From contig NZ_JAUSUZ010000001.1 in assembly GCF_030813715.1 (NCBI RefSeq), positions 3,286,001 to 3,350,000 on the forward strand: 64,000 nt of DNA. The letters are read 5' to 3'. Source of the DNA: Catenuloplanes indicus (lineage in GTDB: Bacteria > Actinomycetota > Actinomycetes > Mycobacteriales > Micromonosporaceae). A model generated the notes under the pieces. That model saw only the letters and a program-made list of their open reading frames with translations, was not told where the DNA came from and made no database searches. This document shows, in pieces, positions 1-8,625 of this stretch (position 1 is its first letter; each line of letters opens with the position of its first letter). Both the position numbers and the translations under genes were made by a program.

Positions 1-2374
1 CGTCCCAGTTGACCTCGCCGGCGTAGAGCACGGCGTTGCGGCCGCGCCCGATGTCCACGAACGCCGCCTCCATGCTGGGCAGCACGTTCTGCACCTTGCC
101 GAGGTACACGTTGCCGGCCATGGTCCCGGAGGAACCGCGGCTGACGTAGTGCTCGACCAGGATGCCGTCCTCCAGCACCGCGATCTGCGTACGGTCGCTG
201 GTCTGCCGGACCACCATCGTGCGGTCGACGGCCTCGCGGCGGGCCAGGAACTCCGACTCGGACAGGATCGGCGGGCGGGTCCGGCGCTGCTCACGGCCGT
301 CCCGGCGGCGCTGGCGCTTCGCCTCCAGCCGGGTCGAGCCGGACACGCCCTGCACCTCGTCGGCGACGGCGCGCGGCTCACGGATGCGCACCACCGTGTG
401 GACGCCGGCCTCTTCGGCCTCGTCCGCGTCGCCGGAGCCCTTGCGGCGGCGACGGCGGCGACGGCGGGTCATCGGCTCGCCGCCGTCCTCCTCCTCGTCG
501 TCCTCGGACTCGGCGGCGGGCGCGTCGGCCTCGGACTCCGGCTGGTCGTCGTCGCCGGCCTCGTCGTCCGAGGTGCCGCGGCCGCGGCCACGGCCACGGC
601 GGCCACGGCGGCGGCGACGGCGGCCGGCGGCCTCGTCGTCGTCCGACTCCCCGTCCAGATCGTCCTCGACGTCGTCCGCGCTCTCGTCCGGCTCCTCCAG
701 CGCAGCGTCGGTACCCCGGCCGCGGACCTCGGCGGTCTCGTCCTCGTCCGGCTCCACCAGGTCGGCGGCCGCACCACGGCGGCGGCGACGGCGACGGCCG
801 GTCTCGATCGGCTCCGGCTCCTCGTCCGCGGCGACCGGCTCCGGCACGGACACGGCCTCGGCCGGTGCGACCAGCGCGGCGGCCGGCGGCTCGGCGCGGC
901 GGGTGACCGGCACGACCGGCTCCGGCTCGGGCGCCATGAACAGCACCGGCGGCGGCATCGCGGCGCGGCGGCGCCGGGTGCGCGGCTCGTCCTCGGCCGG
1001 CTCGACCGGCGCGGCGACCGGGGTCGCGGCGCCGGACTCGTCCTCGAGCTGGTCGTCCAGCGGGACCACCACGATCGGCAGCTGCTCCTGCGGAGCGCTC
1101 TCCGCGGCCGGGGCCGCGGTCTTGCGGGTACGGGTACGTGTGCGGGTCGCCTTGACCGGCGCGGCCGGGGCCTGGTCGCCCTCCAGCGCGATCGGCACCG
1201 GGCTGATCTCCGGGTTGACGCCGGCCTGCGTCTCGGGGTGCGACTCCGCTCCGACCGCCGCGTCGGCAGACGTCGCGGCCGGCGACTCCGCGGCCGGTTC
1301 GGCGGCGAGCGCCGGTGCGGCGGCCTTGCGGCTCCGGGTGCGGCGCACGGGCGCGGCGGGCGCGTCCTCCGCGGTCTCACCCTCTGCGGCAGGCGCGGCG
1401 GCCTTGCGGGTCCGGGTACGCGTGCGTGCGGCCTTGACCGGCAGCACCGGTACCTCGGCCGCGTCCGCGCCGCCGGCCGGCTCCGCGTCACCGGCCACGA
1501 TCCCGCCGGCCGCCGTGTCCGTGTCGCCGATCGCATTCGCGCCGGCAGCCGGGTCCGCCGCGTCGCCGGCCAGGTCCGCGTTACCGACCACGTCCGCGCC
1601 GTCGGCCGCGGCATCGTACTGAGCAGGCGAAACAGCCGAAATGCCGGCAGCGCCTGAATCAGCGGCAGTCTCGGTCGCGTCAGCGTCGGCATCGTTCTGC
1701 GCGGCGACCGCACCGGCGCCCGCGCCGGAACCGCCGACCGCGTTGACGCCGAGTTCCGCGGTGGCGTCGAGTTCCACGGCGGCACCCGGCTCAGCGGTGG
1801 CACCAGCAGCCGGAACATCGCCGGCCGCGGCATCGGTCACGCCGGCACCCGGCTCAGCCGAGGCAGCAGGCGCGACCGGCGCACCAGCGGCAGCGCTCGC
1901 CACGGCCACATCCGCCGCCGCAGGCTCCGCGTGCACCGCAGGCTCCGTGGACTCGCCACCGCCGGCGGGAGCCGCCTCGATCGGCGCCGGACCGGCGTCG
2001 ACCGGCACGCCCTCGCTCACCGGCCCCGTCTCGCCGGACTCCCGCGCCGGGGTGTCGAACGTCCCGACCGGCACCGACTCCTCGACCGCCGGAGCGATCT
2101 CGTCGTCCGCGGCGGCGATGTCGTCCACCGCGGTGGGGACGTCGTCCACCGAGTCGGTCGAGGGCACCGCCTGCACCGGCGTCGTCTCGCCGAGCACGTC
2201 AGCGGCGGCGCCGGGAGCGGACGGAGCCGGGGAATCCACCGGGACCGGACGGTCCGGCCCCTGATCTCCCGAGATGTCCCCGTGTGCCGCAGCGTCCGGG
2301 GTAGTGCTGTCGACGGTGTTCTCGGCCGGCGTGGAACCGGTCCGCTCACCGCCCTCTGGCTCGTGGTCGAGCAT
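1..2374 (-). CDS. rne: Rne/Rng family ribonuclease, 5' part (3' end off the window)
   Basis: Endoribonuclease of the RNase E/G family, which processes rRNA and turns over mRNA. About 790 codons lie in the window and the gene runs off the left edge, so the catalytic core is mostly missing. The start ATG follows GGAGAACGCCC. The first ~650 residues are low-complexity Ala/Pro/Glu sequence with three KAxRTRTRTRK-like basic repeats, several runs of 5-8 arginines and acidic patches. The folded part starts at about residue 690 (EFLARREAVDRTMVV) and enters the S1-type domain, with VYLGKVQNVLPSMEAAFVDI and GRNAVLY visible. Actinobacterial RNase E carries its disordered scaffold N-terminal to the catalytic domain, as here. 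It is the last visible gene of the TIGR03960-TIGR03936-rne neighbourhood. Confidence 0.93.
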   Translation of the reverse strand, partial: MLDHEPEGGERTGSTPAENTVDSTTPDAAAHGDISGDQGPDRPVPVDSPAPSAPGAAADVLGETTPVQAVPSTDSVDDVPTAVDDIAAADDEIAPAVEESVPVGTFDTPARESGETGPVSEGVPVDAGPAPIEAAPAGGGESTEPAVHAEPAAADVAVASAAAGAPVAPAASAEPGAGVTDAAAGDVPAAGATAEPGAAVELDATAELGVNAVGGSGAGAGAVAAQNDADADATETAADSGAAGISAVSPAQYDAAADGADVVGNADLAGDAADPAAGANAIGDTDTAAGGIVAGDAEPAGGADAAEVPVLPVKAARTRTRTRKAAAPAAEGETAEDAPAAPVRRTRSRKAAAPALAAEPAAESPAATSADAAVGAESHPETQAGVNPEISPVPIALEGDQAPAAPVKATRTRTRTRKTAAPAAESAPQEQLPIVVVPLDDQLEDESGAATPVAAPVEPAEDEPRTRRRRAAMPPPVLFMAPEPEPVVPVTRRAEPPAAALVAPAEAVSVPEPVAADEEPEPIETGRRRRRRRGAAADLVEPDEDETAEVRGRGTDAALEEPDESADDVEDDLDGESDDDEAAGRRRRRRGRRGRGRGRGTSDDEAGDDDQPESEADAPAAESEDDEEEDGGEPMTRRRRRRRRKGSGDADEAEEAGVHTVVRIREPRAVADEVQGVSGSTRLEAKRQRRRDGREQRRTRPPILSESEFLARREAVDRTMVVRQTSDRTQIAVLEDGILVEHYVSRGSSGTMAGNVYLGKVQNVLPSMEAAFVDIGRGRNAVLYAGEVNWD

Positions 2375-2550
2375 GGGCGTTCTCCAGTTCTGGCGGCCCC
2401 GGGCGCGGGTGAGCGCTGCCACGCAGGGTCGCCGCAAAGGTGTTCCGGTGACGCGCCGCGCGGCCGTCCCGCCGCCGTCAGTGATGGCCGGGAAGACCGA
2501 GAAGCGCGAAATACCGAAGTCTGCCGACGAGTGCTGGCCGGAAAACCCGG

Positions 2551-3285
2551 TCAGCTCCCACCGATGGTTGCCCCGTCGCGGTCCGCTGCCAGCGGGTCGA
2601 CGATCTCCCCCTGCGCGGTCAGCGTGCCCTGCGCCAGCCGTGTCGCCCTCGGCGGCACCGGCGGCTCCAGGTCGGCCACCACGCGGAGGCCGGACAGGAC
2701 GTCATCGGGTCGCACGGACGGGGTGACCTGCCGCACGACAAGGTCCAGTATCGCACACGGTGCGGCCCCGACCCCGGAAGGTGCGTCCCCCTCCGATTTG
2801 ACCTCGATGCGGGTGACCGGCGTACGTGCGTCGAGCTGGCGCCGCCCCTGCTTGGTGAGGCGTTCGACACTCACGTCCGGCGCGTCGCGGAACGCGGCGA
2901 CCGCGCGGCCGAGCGTCTCCGGCGTGATCCCGGGCAGCTCGATCCGCCAGTGCGACGCGTCGATCCGGTCGGCCAGGCTGCCGGGGCCGGCCTCGACCGC
3001 CTCCAGCACGTCCAGCCCGGGTGAGAGCGCGGCGTCCAGCGCGGCGCGGACCGTCTCCGGGTCGGTGCGGGTCTGCAGGCCGATCTCCAGGTACTCCGCC
3101 TCGCTGGCCACGCCGGTCGGCGCCGCGGACGCGTACGAGATCTTGGGGTGGGGGGTGAATCCCTGGGAGAACGCGATGGGGATGCCCGCGCGGCGCAGAG
3201 CCCGCTCGAACGCGCGCGCGAAGTCCCGGTGCGAGGTGAACCGGAGCGGGCCGCGCTTGGCATAGCGGAGGCGAATCCGCTGCAC
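2551..3285 (-). CDS. TIGR03936 family radical SAM-associated protein (DUF2344)
   Basis: The protein begins VQRIRLRYAKRG and continues with RFTSHRDFARAFERALRRAGIP and FSQGFTPHPKISYASA, the hallmark core of DUF2344/TIGR03936. This family is normally encoded next to, or fused with, the TIGR03960 B12-binding radical SAM enzyme; its reaction is not known to me. The start is uncertain. The listed GTG (3285) is the first canonical codon before the core, but it has no ribosome-binding site. An AAAGGAG lies further upstream, 4 nt before an in-frame ACG (3330) and 7 nt before ATT (3327), which would add about 15 residues. An in-frame ATG at 3405 is upstream of that RBS. The C-terminal ~30 residues are variable. 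Family assignment is firm; the start is not. Confidence 0.85.
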   Translation of the reverse strand: MQRIRLRYAKRGPLRFTSHRDFARAFERALRRAGIPIAFSQGFTPHPKISYASAAPTGVASEAEYLEIGLQTRTDPETVRAALDAALSPGLDVLEAVEAGPGSLADRIDASHWRIELPGITPETLGRAVAAFRDAPDVSVERLTKQGRRQLDARTPVTRIEVKSEGDAPSGVGAAPCAILDLVVRQVTPSVRPDDVLSGLRVVADLEPPVPPRATRLAQGTLTAQGEIVDPLAADRDGATIGGS

Positions 3286-3432
3286 AACGGGCGCCTGGCC
3301 CCCCTCTGGCTGTGGCTTCGGAGGAATCGTGGTGCTCCTTTGTCCTCTGGTGGGTCCCGCCCATCTTCCCGTAACCGTCGCGCCGATGCGACTCGCCGTC
3401 GCCATTCGCCTACGCAGGCCGTTACACCGGAC

Positions 3433-4500
3433 ATGAAGGCTCTGATGCTGGCCGGTGGGCGGGGTACCCGGCTGCGGCCGCTCACGCACACCTCCGCGAA
3501 GCAGTTGTTCCCGGTCGCGAACAAGCCGGTGATCTTCTACGGCCTGGAGGCGATGCGCGAGGCGGGCATCACCGAGGTCGGGGTGATCACCGGGGAGACC
3601 GGCGCGGAGGTTCGTGCCGCGCTGGGCGACGGGTCCCGGTTCGGGTTGCAGATCACCTACATCCCCCAGGACGCGCCGCGCGGGCTGGCTCACTGCGTGC
3701 TGATCGCGCGCGACTTCCTCGGCGACGACGACTTCGTCATGTACCTCGGCGACAACTTCCTGCTCGGTGGCGTTCAGGAGCTGGTCTCGTCGTTCCGGGC
3801 CGGCGACTACGAGGCGCAGATCCTGCTCGCGGCCGTGGACGACCCGCGTTCGTACGGCGTGGCCACGCTCGGCCGCAGCGGTGAGATCGTCGGGCTGACC
3901 GAGAAGCCGGCCGAGCCGGAGAGCGACCTGGCGATCGTCGGCGTCTACCTGTTCAGTCCCGCGATCCACCGGGCGGTCCGGGAGATCGGTCCGTCCGCGC
4001 GCGGCGAGCTGGAGATCACCGACGCGGTGCAGTGGCTGATCGCACACGGCCACCGGGTGCATTCGCACCTGGTCAGCGGCTACTGGAAGGACACCGGGCG
4101 GGCGCGGGACATCCTCGAGTGCAACCGGATGGTGCTGGAGTCGGCGGAGCCGCGGCTGGACGGCACGGTCGACGGCCGCACCGAGATCATCGGGCGGGTG
4201 GTGCTGGAGGCCGGCGCCGTGGTCGAGGACTCGGTGCTGCGCGGGCCCATCGTGATCGGCACCGGCACCAAGATCGTCCGCTCGTACGTGGGCCCGTTCA
4301 CCTCGATCGCGGACAACTGCATGCTGGAGGACGCGGAGATCGAGTACTCGATCGTCTTCGACAACGCCTCGATCCGTGGCGTCTCCCGGATCGGTGAGTC
4401 GATCATCGGCCGGGACGCCCGGGTGCTGCCCGCGCCGCGCACGCCCGCGGCACACCAGCTGATCGTCGGCGATCACAGCACCGTCCGGCTGCGGGCCTGA
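3433..4500 (+). CDS. Glucose-1-phosphate thymidylyltransferase, long (StrD/RmlA-long) type
   Basis: Makes an NDP-sugar, probably dTDP-glucose, from dTTP and a sugar 1-phosphate, the first committed step toward deoxysugars. The N-terminal nucleotidyltransferase domain shows the pyrophosphorylase signature LAGGRGTRLRPLT (residues 6-18), KQLFPVANKPVI, and YLGDNFL for metal and nucleotide binding. At 355 residues it is longer than classical RmlA (~290). The C-terminal ~110 residues have the hexapeptide pattern of a left-handed beta helix (IIGRVVLEAGAVVEDSVLRG), as in the TIGR01208 long family of antibiotic and glycan clusters. It is divergent from TIGR03936 and shares a 147-bp promoter region with it. 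Its TGA overlaps the ATG of the methyltransferase by 1 nt, so the two are translationally coupled. Exact substrate is inferred. Confidence 0.88.
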   Translation: MKALMLAGGRGTRLRPLTHTSAKQLFPVANKPVIFYGLEAMREAGITEVGVITGETGAEVRAALGDGSRFGLQITYIPQDAPRGLAHCVLIARDFLGDDDFVMYLGDNFLLGGVQELVSSFRAGDYEAQILLAAVDDPRSYGVATLGRSGEIVGLTEKPAEPESDLAIVGVYLFSPAIHRAVREIGPSARGELEITDAVQWLIAHGHRVHSHLVSGYWKDTGRARDILECNRMVLESAEPRLDGTVDGRTEIIGRVVLEAGAVVEDSVLRGPIVIGTGTKIVRSYVGPFTSIADNCMLEDAEIEYSIVFDNASIRGVSRIGESIIGRDARVLPAPRTPAAHQLIVGDHSTVRLRA

Positions 4501-5225
4501 TGCGCGGCGCCGACATCCGGGACACCACCGCGGTCGAGGACCGGCACTGGTGGTACCGCGAGCGCCGCGCTCTCCTCGCCCGGGAATTGCGGCGGCTGCA
4601 TGCCCACCCCGGCCGGGAGGCCGTCGAGATCGGCGCGGCCGGTGGCGGGAACTGCCTGGTCATGCGCGACTTCGGCTATCAGGTGCTGGCCACCGAATTC
4701 CTGCCGGAGGGCGTGGAGATCGCGCGGGCCCGCGGCCTCGACGCGATCCAGGCGGACGCGCGCGACCTGCCGCTCGAATCGGCGACCCGGGACCTGTTGG
4801 TCGCGTTCGACGTGCTGGAGCACATCGAGGAGGACGCGCGCGCAGCCGCCGAGATCCACCGCGTGCTGCGTCCGGGCGGCAGCGCGCTCATCGCCGTACC
4901 GGCTGATATGCGGTTATGGTCAGTCTTCGACGAACTCAGCGGACATGTCCGGCGCTATGACCGGGCCGGCCTGACCGCGCTGATCAGCGGCGCGGGCCTG
5001 CGCGTCGACGCGCTCTGGAGCTGGAACGTGCTGCTCCGCCCGGCCGTCGCGCTGCGCCGCACCGCCACCACGCGGCAGCCGGAATCGGCCCTGCGGCACG
5101 ATGTGACGGCCGTCCATCCGCTGCTCAACGCGCTGCTCGGCGGCATCGTCCGGCTCGAACGTGGCCTCCCGGTCGGCCGCCTCCCCGGTGTATCGCTCTT
5201 CCTGCGAGCACACAAACCCCTGTAG
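4500..5225 (+). CDS. Class I SAM-dependent methyltransferase
   Basis: A 241-residue Rossmann-fold methyltransferase of the Methyltransf_11/23 type. SAM motif I is seen as VEIGAAGGGNC (about residues 42-52), the acidic end of strand 2 as ATEFLPEG, and motif post-II as LVAFDVLEHIEEDARAAAEIHRVLRPGG. The N-terminal HWWYRERRALL is typical of methyltransferases found in polysaccharide and lipid-sugar clusters. The gene overlaps the upstream nucleotidylyltransferase by 1 nt (TGATG), suggesting a two-gene operon that modifies a sugar or lipid-linked glycan. The substrate cannot be read from the sequence. The stop codon is immediately followed by a copy of the dispersed 3' element. Confidence 0.85.
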   Translation: MRGADIRDTTAVEDRHWWYRERRALLARELRRLHAHPGREAVEIGAAGGGNCLVMRDFGYQVLATEFLPEGVEIARARGLDAIQADARDLPLESATRDLLVAFDVLEHIEEDARAAAEIHRVLRPGGSALIAVPADMRLWSVFDELSGHVRRYDRAGLTALISGAGLRVDALWSWNVLLRPAVALRRTATTRQPESALRHDVTAVHPLLNALLGGIVRLERGLPVGRLPGVSLFLRAHKPL

Positions 5226-5316
5226 AAACCGATTTTCCCGCTTCCGGCGGGGTGCCGTCCGCATGCTCCCGCGGGCACCGGTCGTCGCTGGCGCTCCTCC
5301 CTGCATGTTTCGCCGT
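5226..5316 (+). repeat. Dispersed 3'-end element, copy 1
   Basis: Begins directly after the methyltransferase stop codon. It has the same order of blocks as copies 2-4: TTCCCGCTTCCGGC, a variable spacer, GCTCCCGCGGGCACCGG, TCGTCGCTGGCGCTCCTCC, then a short variable part and GGCAAGACC. CCCGCGGG in the middle is a perfect palindrome. Every copy is read on the same strand as the gene that ends just before it. Confidence 0.8.
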
Positions 5317-5563
5317 GGCAAGACCACAGGCCCGCCGCGGGGCGGCGGCGCCCGGCGTGGCACGGCCGACCGGGCGCCGCGTCCGGCTATCTCGGCTATG
5401 ACGACGCGGACGGGCATCGGCACCGCGAACCCGCGCCCGATACCTCGCCCCATGACGGCGCCAGCGGGCACCGGGCACGGCGGACCGGGCGCCCGCGCCG
5501 GATATTTCCGCCTGTGCCGGTGCGGGCGGGCATCGCGGCGGGCATCGGCTGGCCGGGAGCGGA
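5317..5563. other. Non-coding stretch with an imperfect direct duplication
   Basis: No credible CDS. A GC-rich block beginning GACCGGGCGCC at about 5368-5420 recurs in degenerate form at about 5483-5548; both carry CGGGCATCG. It separates two convergent genes. Confidence 0.5.
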
Positions 5564-8158
5564 TCAGTCCGCCGAGGTGACGCGGTAGTTGGCGGCGGAC
5601 TCGGGCAGCTCGTAGACGTCGCAGGCGCCGGCCGTGAAACGGTGGATCGCGTAGCGCGCGAGTTCCGGTGGTGGCGTGCTGGTGCGGCGGTCGACCAGGA
5701 ACCAGCGCACCCGGTGGTCGGCCGCGAGCCGGCCGACGCTGACCGCGGACGGCATCTGGAACGCGGCGTCGTTCAGCTTGAGCAGCGTACGGTCCCAGAA
5801 CTCGACCCGGTTGACGACCGTGCCGGTGCGGGCCGCCTCGGCGTGCGCGGTCACGGTGTATCCCCAGCCGGAGACCAGGACGCGGCGTTCCGTGTAGGCC
5901 GACACCCAGAAGTTGCGGTTGTCGCAGACCCACTGGCGCAGCGTGCGGCAGTGCGCGTTCGTCGCGACCAGATCGCCGGGCGTGGAGTGGTCGCGCAGCC
6001 AGCGCCCGGCCTCCACCGCGCCCTCCGGGATCGCGGGCCGCACCTCGGCCGGTTCCGCGTCCATCGGGACGTCCCGCCAGCCGTCCCGGACCGCCGCCAT
6101 GATCGGCGAGGCGTACCCGGCGACCGCGCCCGGCGCGACCATGCCGAGCATCGCCAGCCAGACCGCGAACCAGGCCCGCCGCGCCGGACGCACCCGGCGG
6201 CGCAGCCGGGCGAAGCCCCAGACCAGCAGCCAGACCGCGAGCCCGGCACCGGCCAGCACGGCCAGCGGCGCGAGCACCGACCCGAAGCCCTGGTTGTCGC
6301 GCGGCTCGCCGATCAGATCGTGCCCGGCCCAGACCGCGCACGCGCCGGCCGCCAGCGAGAACAGGCCCAGGAACCAGCCACCGACGGTACGGCGCTGCGC
6401 CGTCGCCACGGACAGTCCGGCGACCGCGAGCGCGGCGAGGTACGGCCGCGCCGAGTTCACGAAGTACAGCTGGCTCGCGCCCGGATGCTCGAACGTGAGC
6501 GCGGCACCGAACCCGGCCGCGACGATGCCCAGGCAGATGAGCACGCCCGGGTCGACCAGCCGGCGCGGGCGCAGCAGCATCGCCCAGGCACCGCCGACCA
6601 TGCTCATCCAGAGCAGCAGCACCAGTGTGGCCAGCGCGAACGCGGGCCACCAGCCCAGCTCCGCGACGCGTTCCAGGCCGAGCTGCGCCAGCCCGTCACC
6701 GACCACGCCGGGCGCGGTCGCGGCCGCGCCCTCGACCGCGGTGCCGCCGGTCGCGGCGGTGACGCCGATCGGCGCGAGCGCGGCCGGGTCCACGTCCTGA
6801 CCGCCGAACGGCACACCGTCCATCGCGGAGTACCGGATCGGCGCCGGCGGCCCGCCCTCGGTGCCGGGCGGGAACGTGGCGGTGCCGGCGATGTGTCCGA
6901 GCGCGGAGTTCAGTGCGGTGGAGAGCGGCTTGACGCTGAGCCCACCGGCCGAGTCGGAGAAGAGGACGAGCTGCGCGAAGATCAGCGTGACCGCGGTCAG
7001 CCCGGTCGCCGCGAGCGCGGCCCAGGGCGGCCGGAACTCGCCGATCCAGCGCACGGTCACGGCCAGCACCAGCCCGGCCAGCAGCAGCGGCTGGTACGTC
7101 GCCTTGGCACCGGTGATCACCACGAGCAGCAGGATCAGCATCACCCACCGGCCGGCGCCACCGGCGTCACGGAGCAGCTCGATCAGCAGCAGCACGGCCG
7201 CGACCGCCAGCATCGCGCCGAACGTCTGGGTCGGGCTGAGCCAGAGCGCGTCCAGGATCGAGCCCTGCGGCACCGACGCGAGCACCCCCTGGTACGGGTT
7301 GACCGGCGCCCCGACCAGCGGCAGCAGTGCCGCGAGCGGGCCGGTCCACCACGGCACGGCGGTGCGGAACTCACCGGCCAGCTTGGTGGCGAGCACCGCG
7401 GTGCCGATCACGAAGATCAGCGCCATCGGCAGCAGGCTCAGCCGCAGCAGCAGGACCTGGAGCTCGATGCCGGTCGCCCAGCTGGTCGCGGCCAGGTCCG
7501 CGTAGACGAACCAGTGATAGTGCAGCGGCTCGCCGATCACGTACGGGATCTGCGGCGGCGCGTGGTTCTTCAGCTCACCGGCGAGCGCGAGGTGGAACGG
7601 CATGTCCACGTACGGCGAGCCGGACGTCGGCCAGGACAGCCCGTGCGACCGGAAGAACTTCGCGGCGGTCCAGCCGAGCACCAGCAGGCAGACCACCGCG
7701 ACGCCCCACGCCCAGCGGCGCGGCACCGGTGCACCCGAACCGCGCCAGAACCGACGCAGCGGCTTGATCAGCAGGAACGCGGCCAGGATCGCGAGCGGCA
7801 GCGCGGGCGCGAGCCGCGGCTGACCGGCCCAGCGCGCGGCCACGTACCCGATGATCTCCAGGGAGTAGCCGATCGCGGCGCCACCGGCCACGTCGGACGG
7901 CAGCGCGCCCGGGCCGCGGCGCAGCGCGCGCCAGACCAGGGTGCCGGGCAGCAGCACGGCCAGCAGCAGGTATCCGGCGAACGCGGCGATGTCCCGCGTG
8001 CTCACGCCGTACCAGCGAAGGACCATGATCGTGATGACGGCCGTGACCACGGCGGGCAGGAAGCGCACCAGGAAACCGGCACCGCGGGCGAACCGGCCGG
8101 GGACCGGCGGCGGGGTGACCGGCCCGGCCGGCTCAGTGCGGGTAAGCGTGGCGGTCAC
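5564..8158 (-). CDS. Large polytopic membrane protein, possible GtrC-like GT-C glycosyltransferase
   Basis: An 864-residue protein with about 12-14 hydrophobic helices in the first ~650 residues, then a soluble C-terminal domain ending near CDVYELPES. No named family is obvious to me. The layout (many helices, an acidic residue in the first large loop at D185 within SPYVDMPFHLA, and a later HYHWF) resembles GT-C glycosyltransferases that use polyprenyl-phosphate sugars. GTG is the start because it overlaps the GtrA stop in a GTGA arrangement. It is cotranscribed downstream of GtrA and divergent from a GtrB-like GT2, so the most likely role is the transferase of a three-component GtrA/B/C system. 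This role is inferred from context; membrane topology is seen in the sequence. Confidence 0.7.
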   Translation of the reverse strand: MTATLTRTEPAGPVTPPPVPGRFARGAGFLVRFLPAVVTAVITIMVLRWYGVSTRDIAAFAGYLLLAVLLPGTLVWRALRRGPGALPSDVAGGAAIGYSLEIIGYVAARWAGQPRLAPALPLAILAAFLLIKPLRRFWRGSGAPVPRRWAWGVAVVCLLVLGWTAAKFFRSHGLSWPTSGSPYVDMPFHLALAGELKNHAPPQIPYVIGEPLHYHWFVYADLAATSWATGIELQVLLLRLSLLPMALIFVIGTAVLATKLAGEFRTAVPWWTGPLAALLPLVGAPVNPYQGVLASVPQGSILDALWLSPTQTFGAMLAVAAVLLLIELLRDAGGAGRWVMLILLLVVITGAKATYQPLLLAGLVLAVTVRWIGEFRPPWAALAATGLTAVTLIFAQLVLFSDSAGGLSVKPLSTALNSALGHIAGTATFPPGTEGGPPAPIRYSAMDGVPFGGQDVDPAALAPIGVTAATGGTAVEGAAATAPGVVGDGLAQLGLERVAELGWWPAFALATLVLLLWMSMVGGAWAMLLRPRRLVDPGVLICLGIVAAGFGAALTFEHPGASQLYFVNSARPYLAALAVAGLSVATAQRRTVGGWFLGLFSLAAGACAVWAGHDLIGEPRDNQGFGSVLAPLAVLAGAGLAVWLLVWGFARLRRRVRPARRAWFAVWLAMLGMVAPGAVAGYASPIMAAVRDGWRDVPMDAEPAEVRPAIPEGAVEAGRWLRDHSTPGDLVATNAHCRTLRQWVCDNRNFWVSAYTERRVLVSGWGYTVTAHAEAARTGTVVNRVEFWDRTLLKLNDAAFQMPSAVSVGRLAADHRVRWFLVDRRTSTPPPELARYAIHRFTAGACDVYELPESAANYRVTSAD

Positions 8159-8574
8159 CGGAACGACCAGCCGCGATGCAGCTGATACGTGATCATCGGG
8201 GCGACCACGATGATCAGCGCCTGGGCCGGCAGCACCGGCAGGCCGGCCGACTCGACCAGCAGCGGCAGCCCCACCAGCGTGCACGCCAGGCTGCCCAGCG
8301 AGACCAGGTAGAACCGGACCAGACCGGCCGCCCAGGAGCCGGTCCCGCCGAAGATCCGGCGGTAGACCGGGTAGGTGAGCACCGCGGTCGCCGCGTTCGC
8401 GAGCACCGCCAGCAGCAGGTAGCCGGCCTGAAAGATCAGCCAGCCACCGGAGAAGAGCCCGTAGTAGACGCCCGCGCCCAATGCCCCGGCGAGAACGTAG
8501 TGAGCGCGTCGGTCGTTGAGCAAGGGGCGGAGCGATCGCCTCCGCCGGCCGGTCGCGTGCGCGGTGCAAGTCAC
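8155..8574 (-). CDS. GtrA family membrane protein
   Basis: A 139-residue protein with four hydrophobic segments and a basic N-terminus. The pattern (RAHYVLAGALGAGVYYGLFS, LANAATAVLTYPVYRRIF, and the terminal ITYQLHRGWSFR) is characteristic of GtrA/DPMS flippase-like proteins, which end in [YF]xxxRxWxF. GtrA proteins are thought to move polyprenyl-phosphate-linked sugars across the membrane for a GtrC-type transferase. The gene overlaps the downstream large membrane protein by 4 nt (GTGA) and is divergently oriented to the GT2 gene 51 bp away, which would make the lipid-linked sugar. Family is firm; the sugar carried is unknown. Confidence 0.88.
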   Translation of the reverse strand: MTCTAHATGRRRRSLRPLLNDRRAHYVLAGALGAGVYYGLFSGGWLIFQAGYLLLAVLANAATAVLTYPVYRRIFGGTGSWAAGLVRFYLVSLGSLACTLVGLPLLVESAGLPVLPAQALIIVVAPMITYQLHRGWSFR

Positions 8575-8625
8575 GCGTGTTCAACGATCCACCGGGGAAG
8601 TCGGTGGCCAGGTGGGAAGGTGCGG

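Noticed and set aside
149-2264. Long plus-strand frames opposite the RNase E N-terminus
   Set aside because: Antisense shadows of Ala/Pro/Arg-rich coding sequence; low-complexity products; the minus frame has the RNase E domain.
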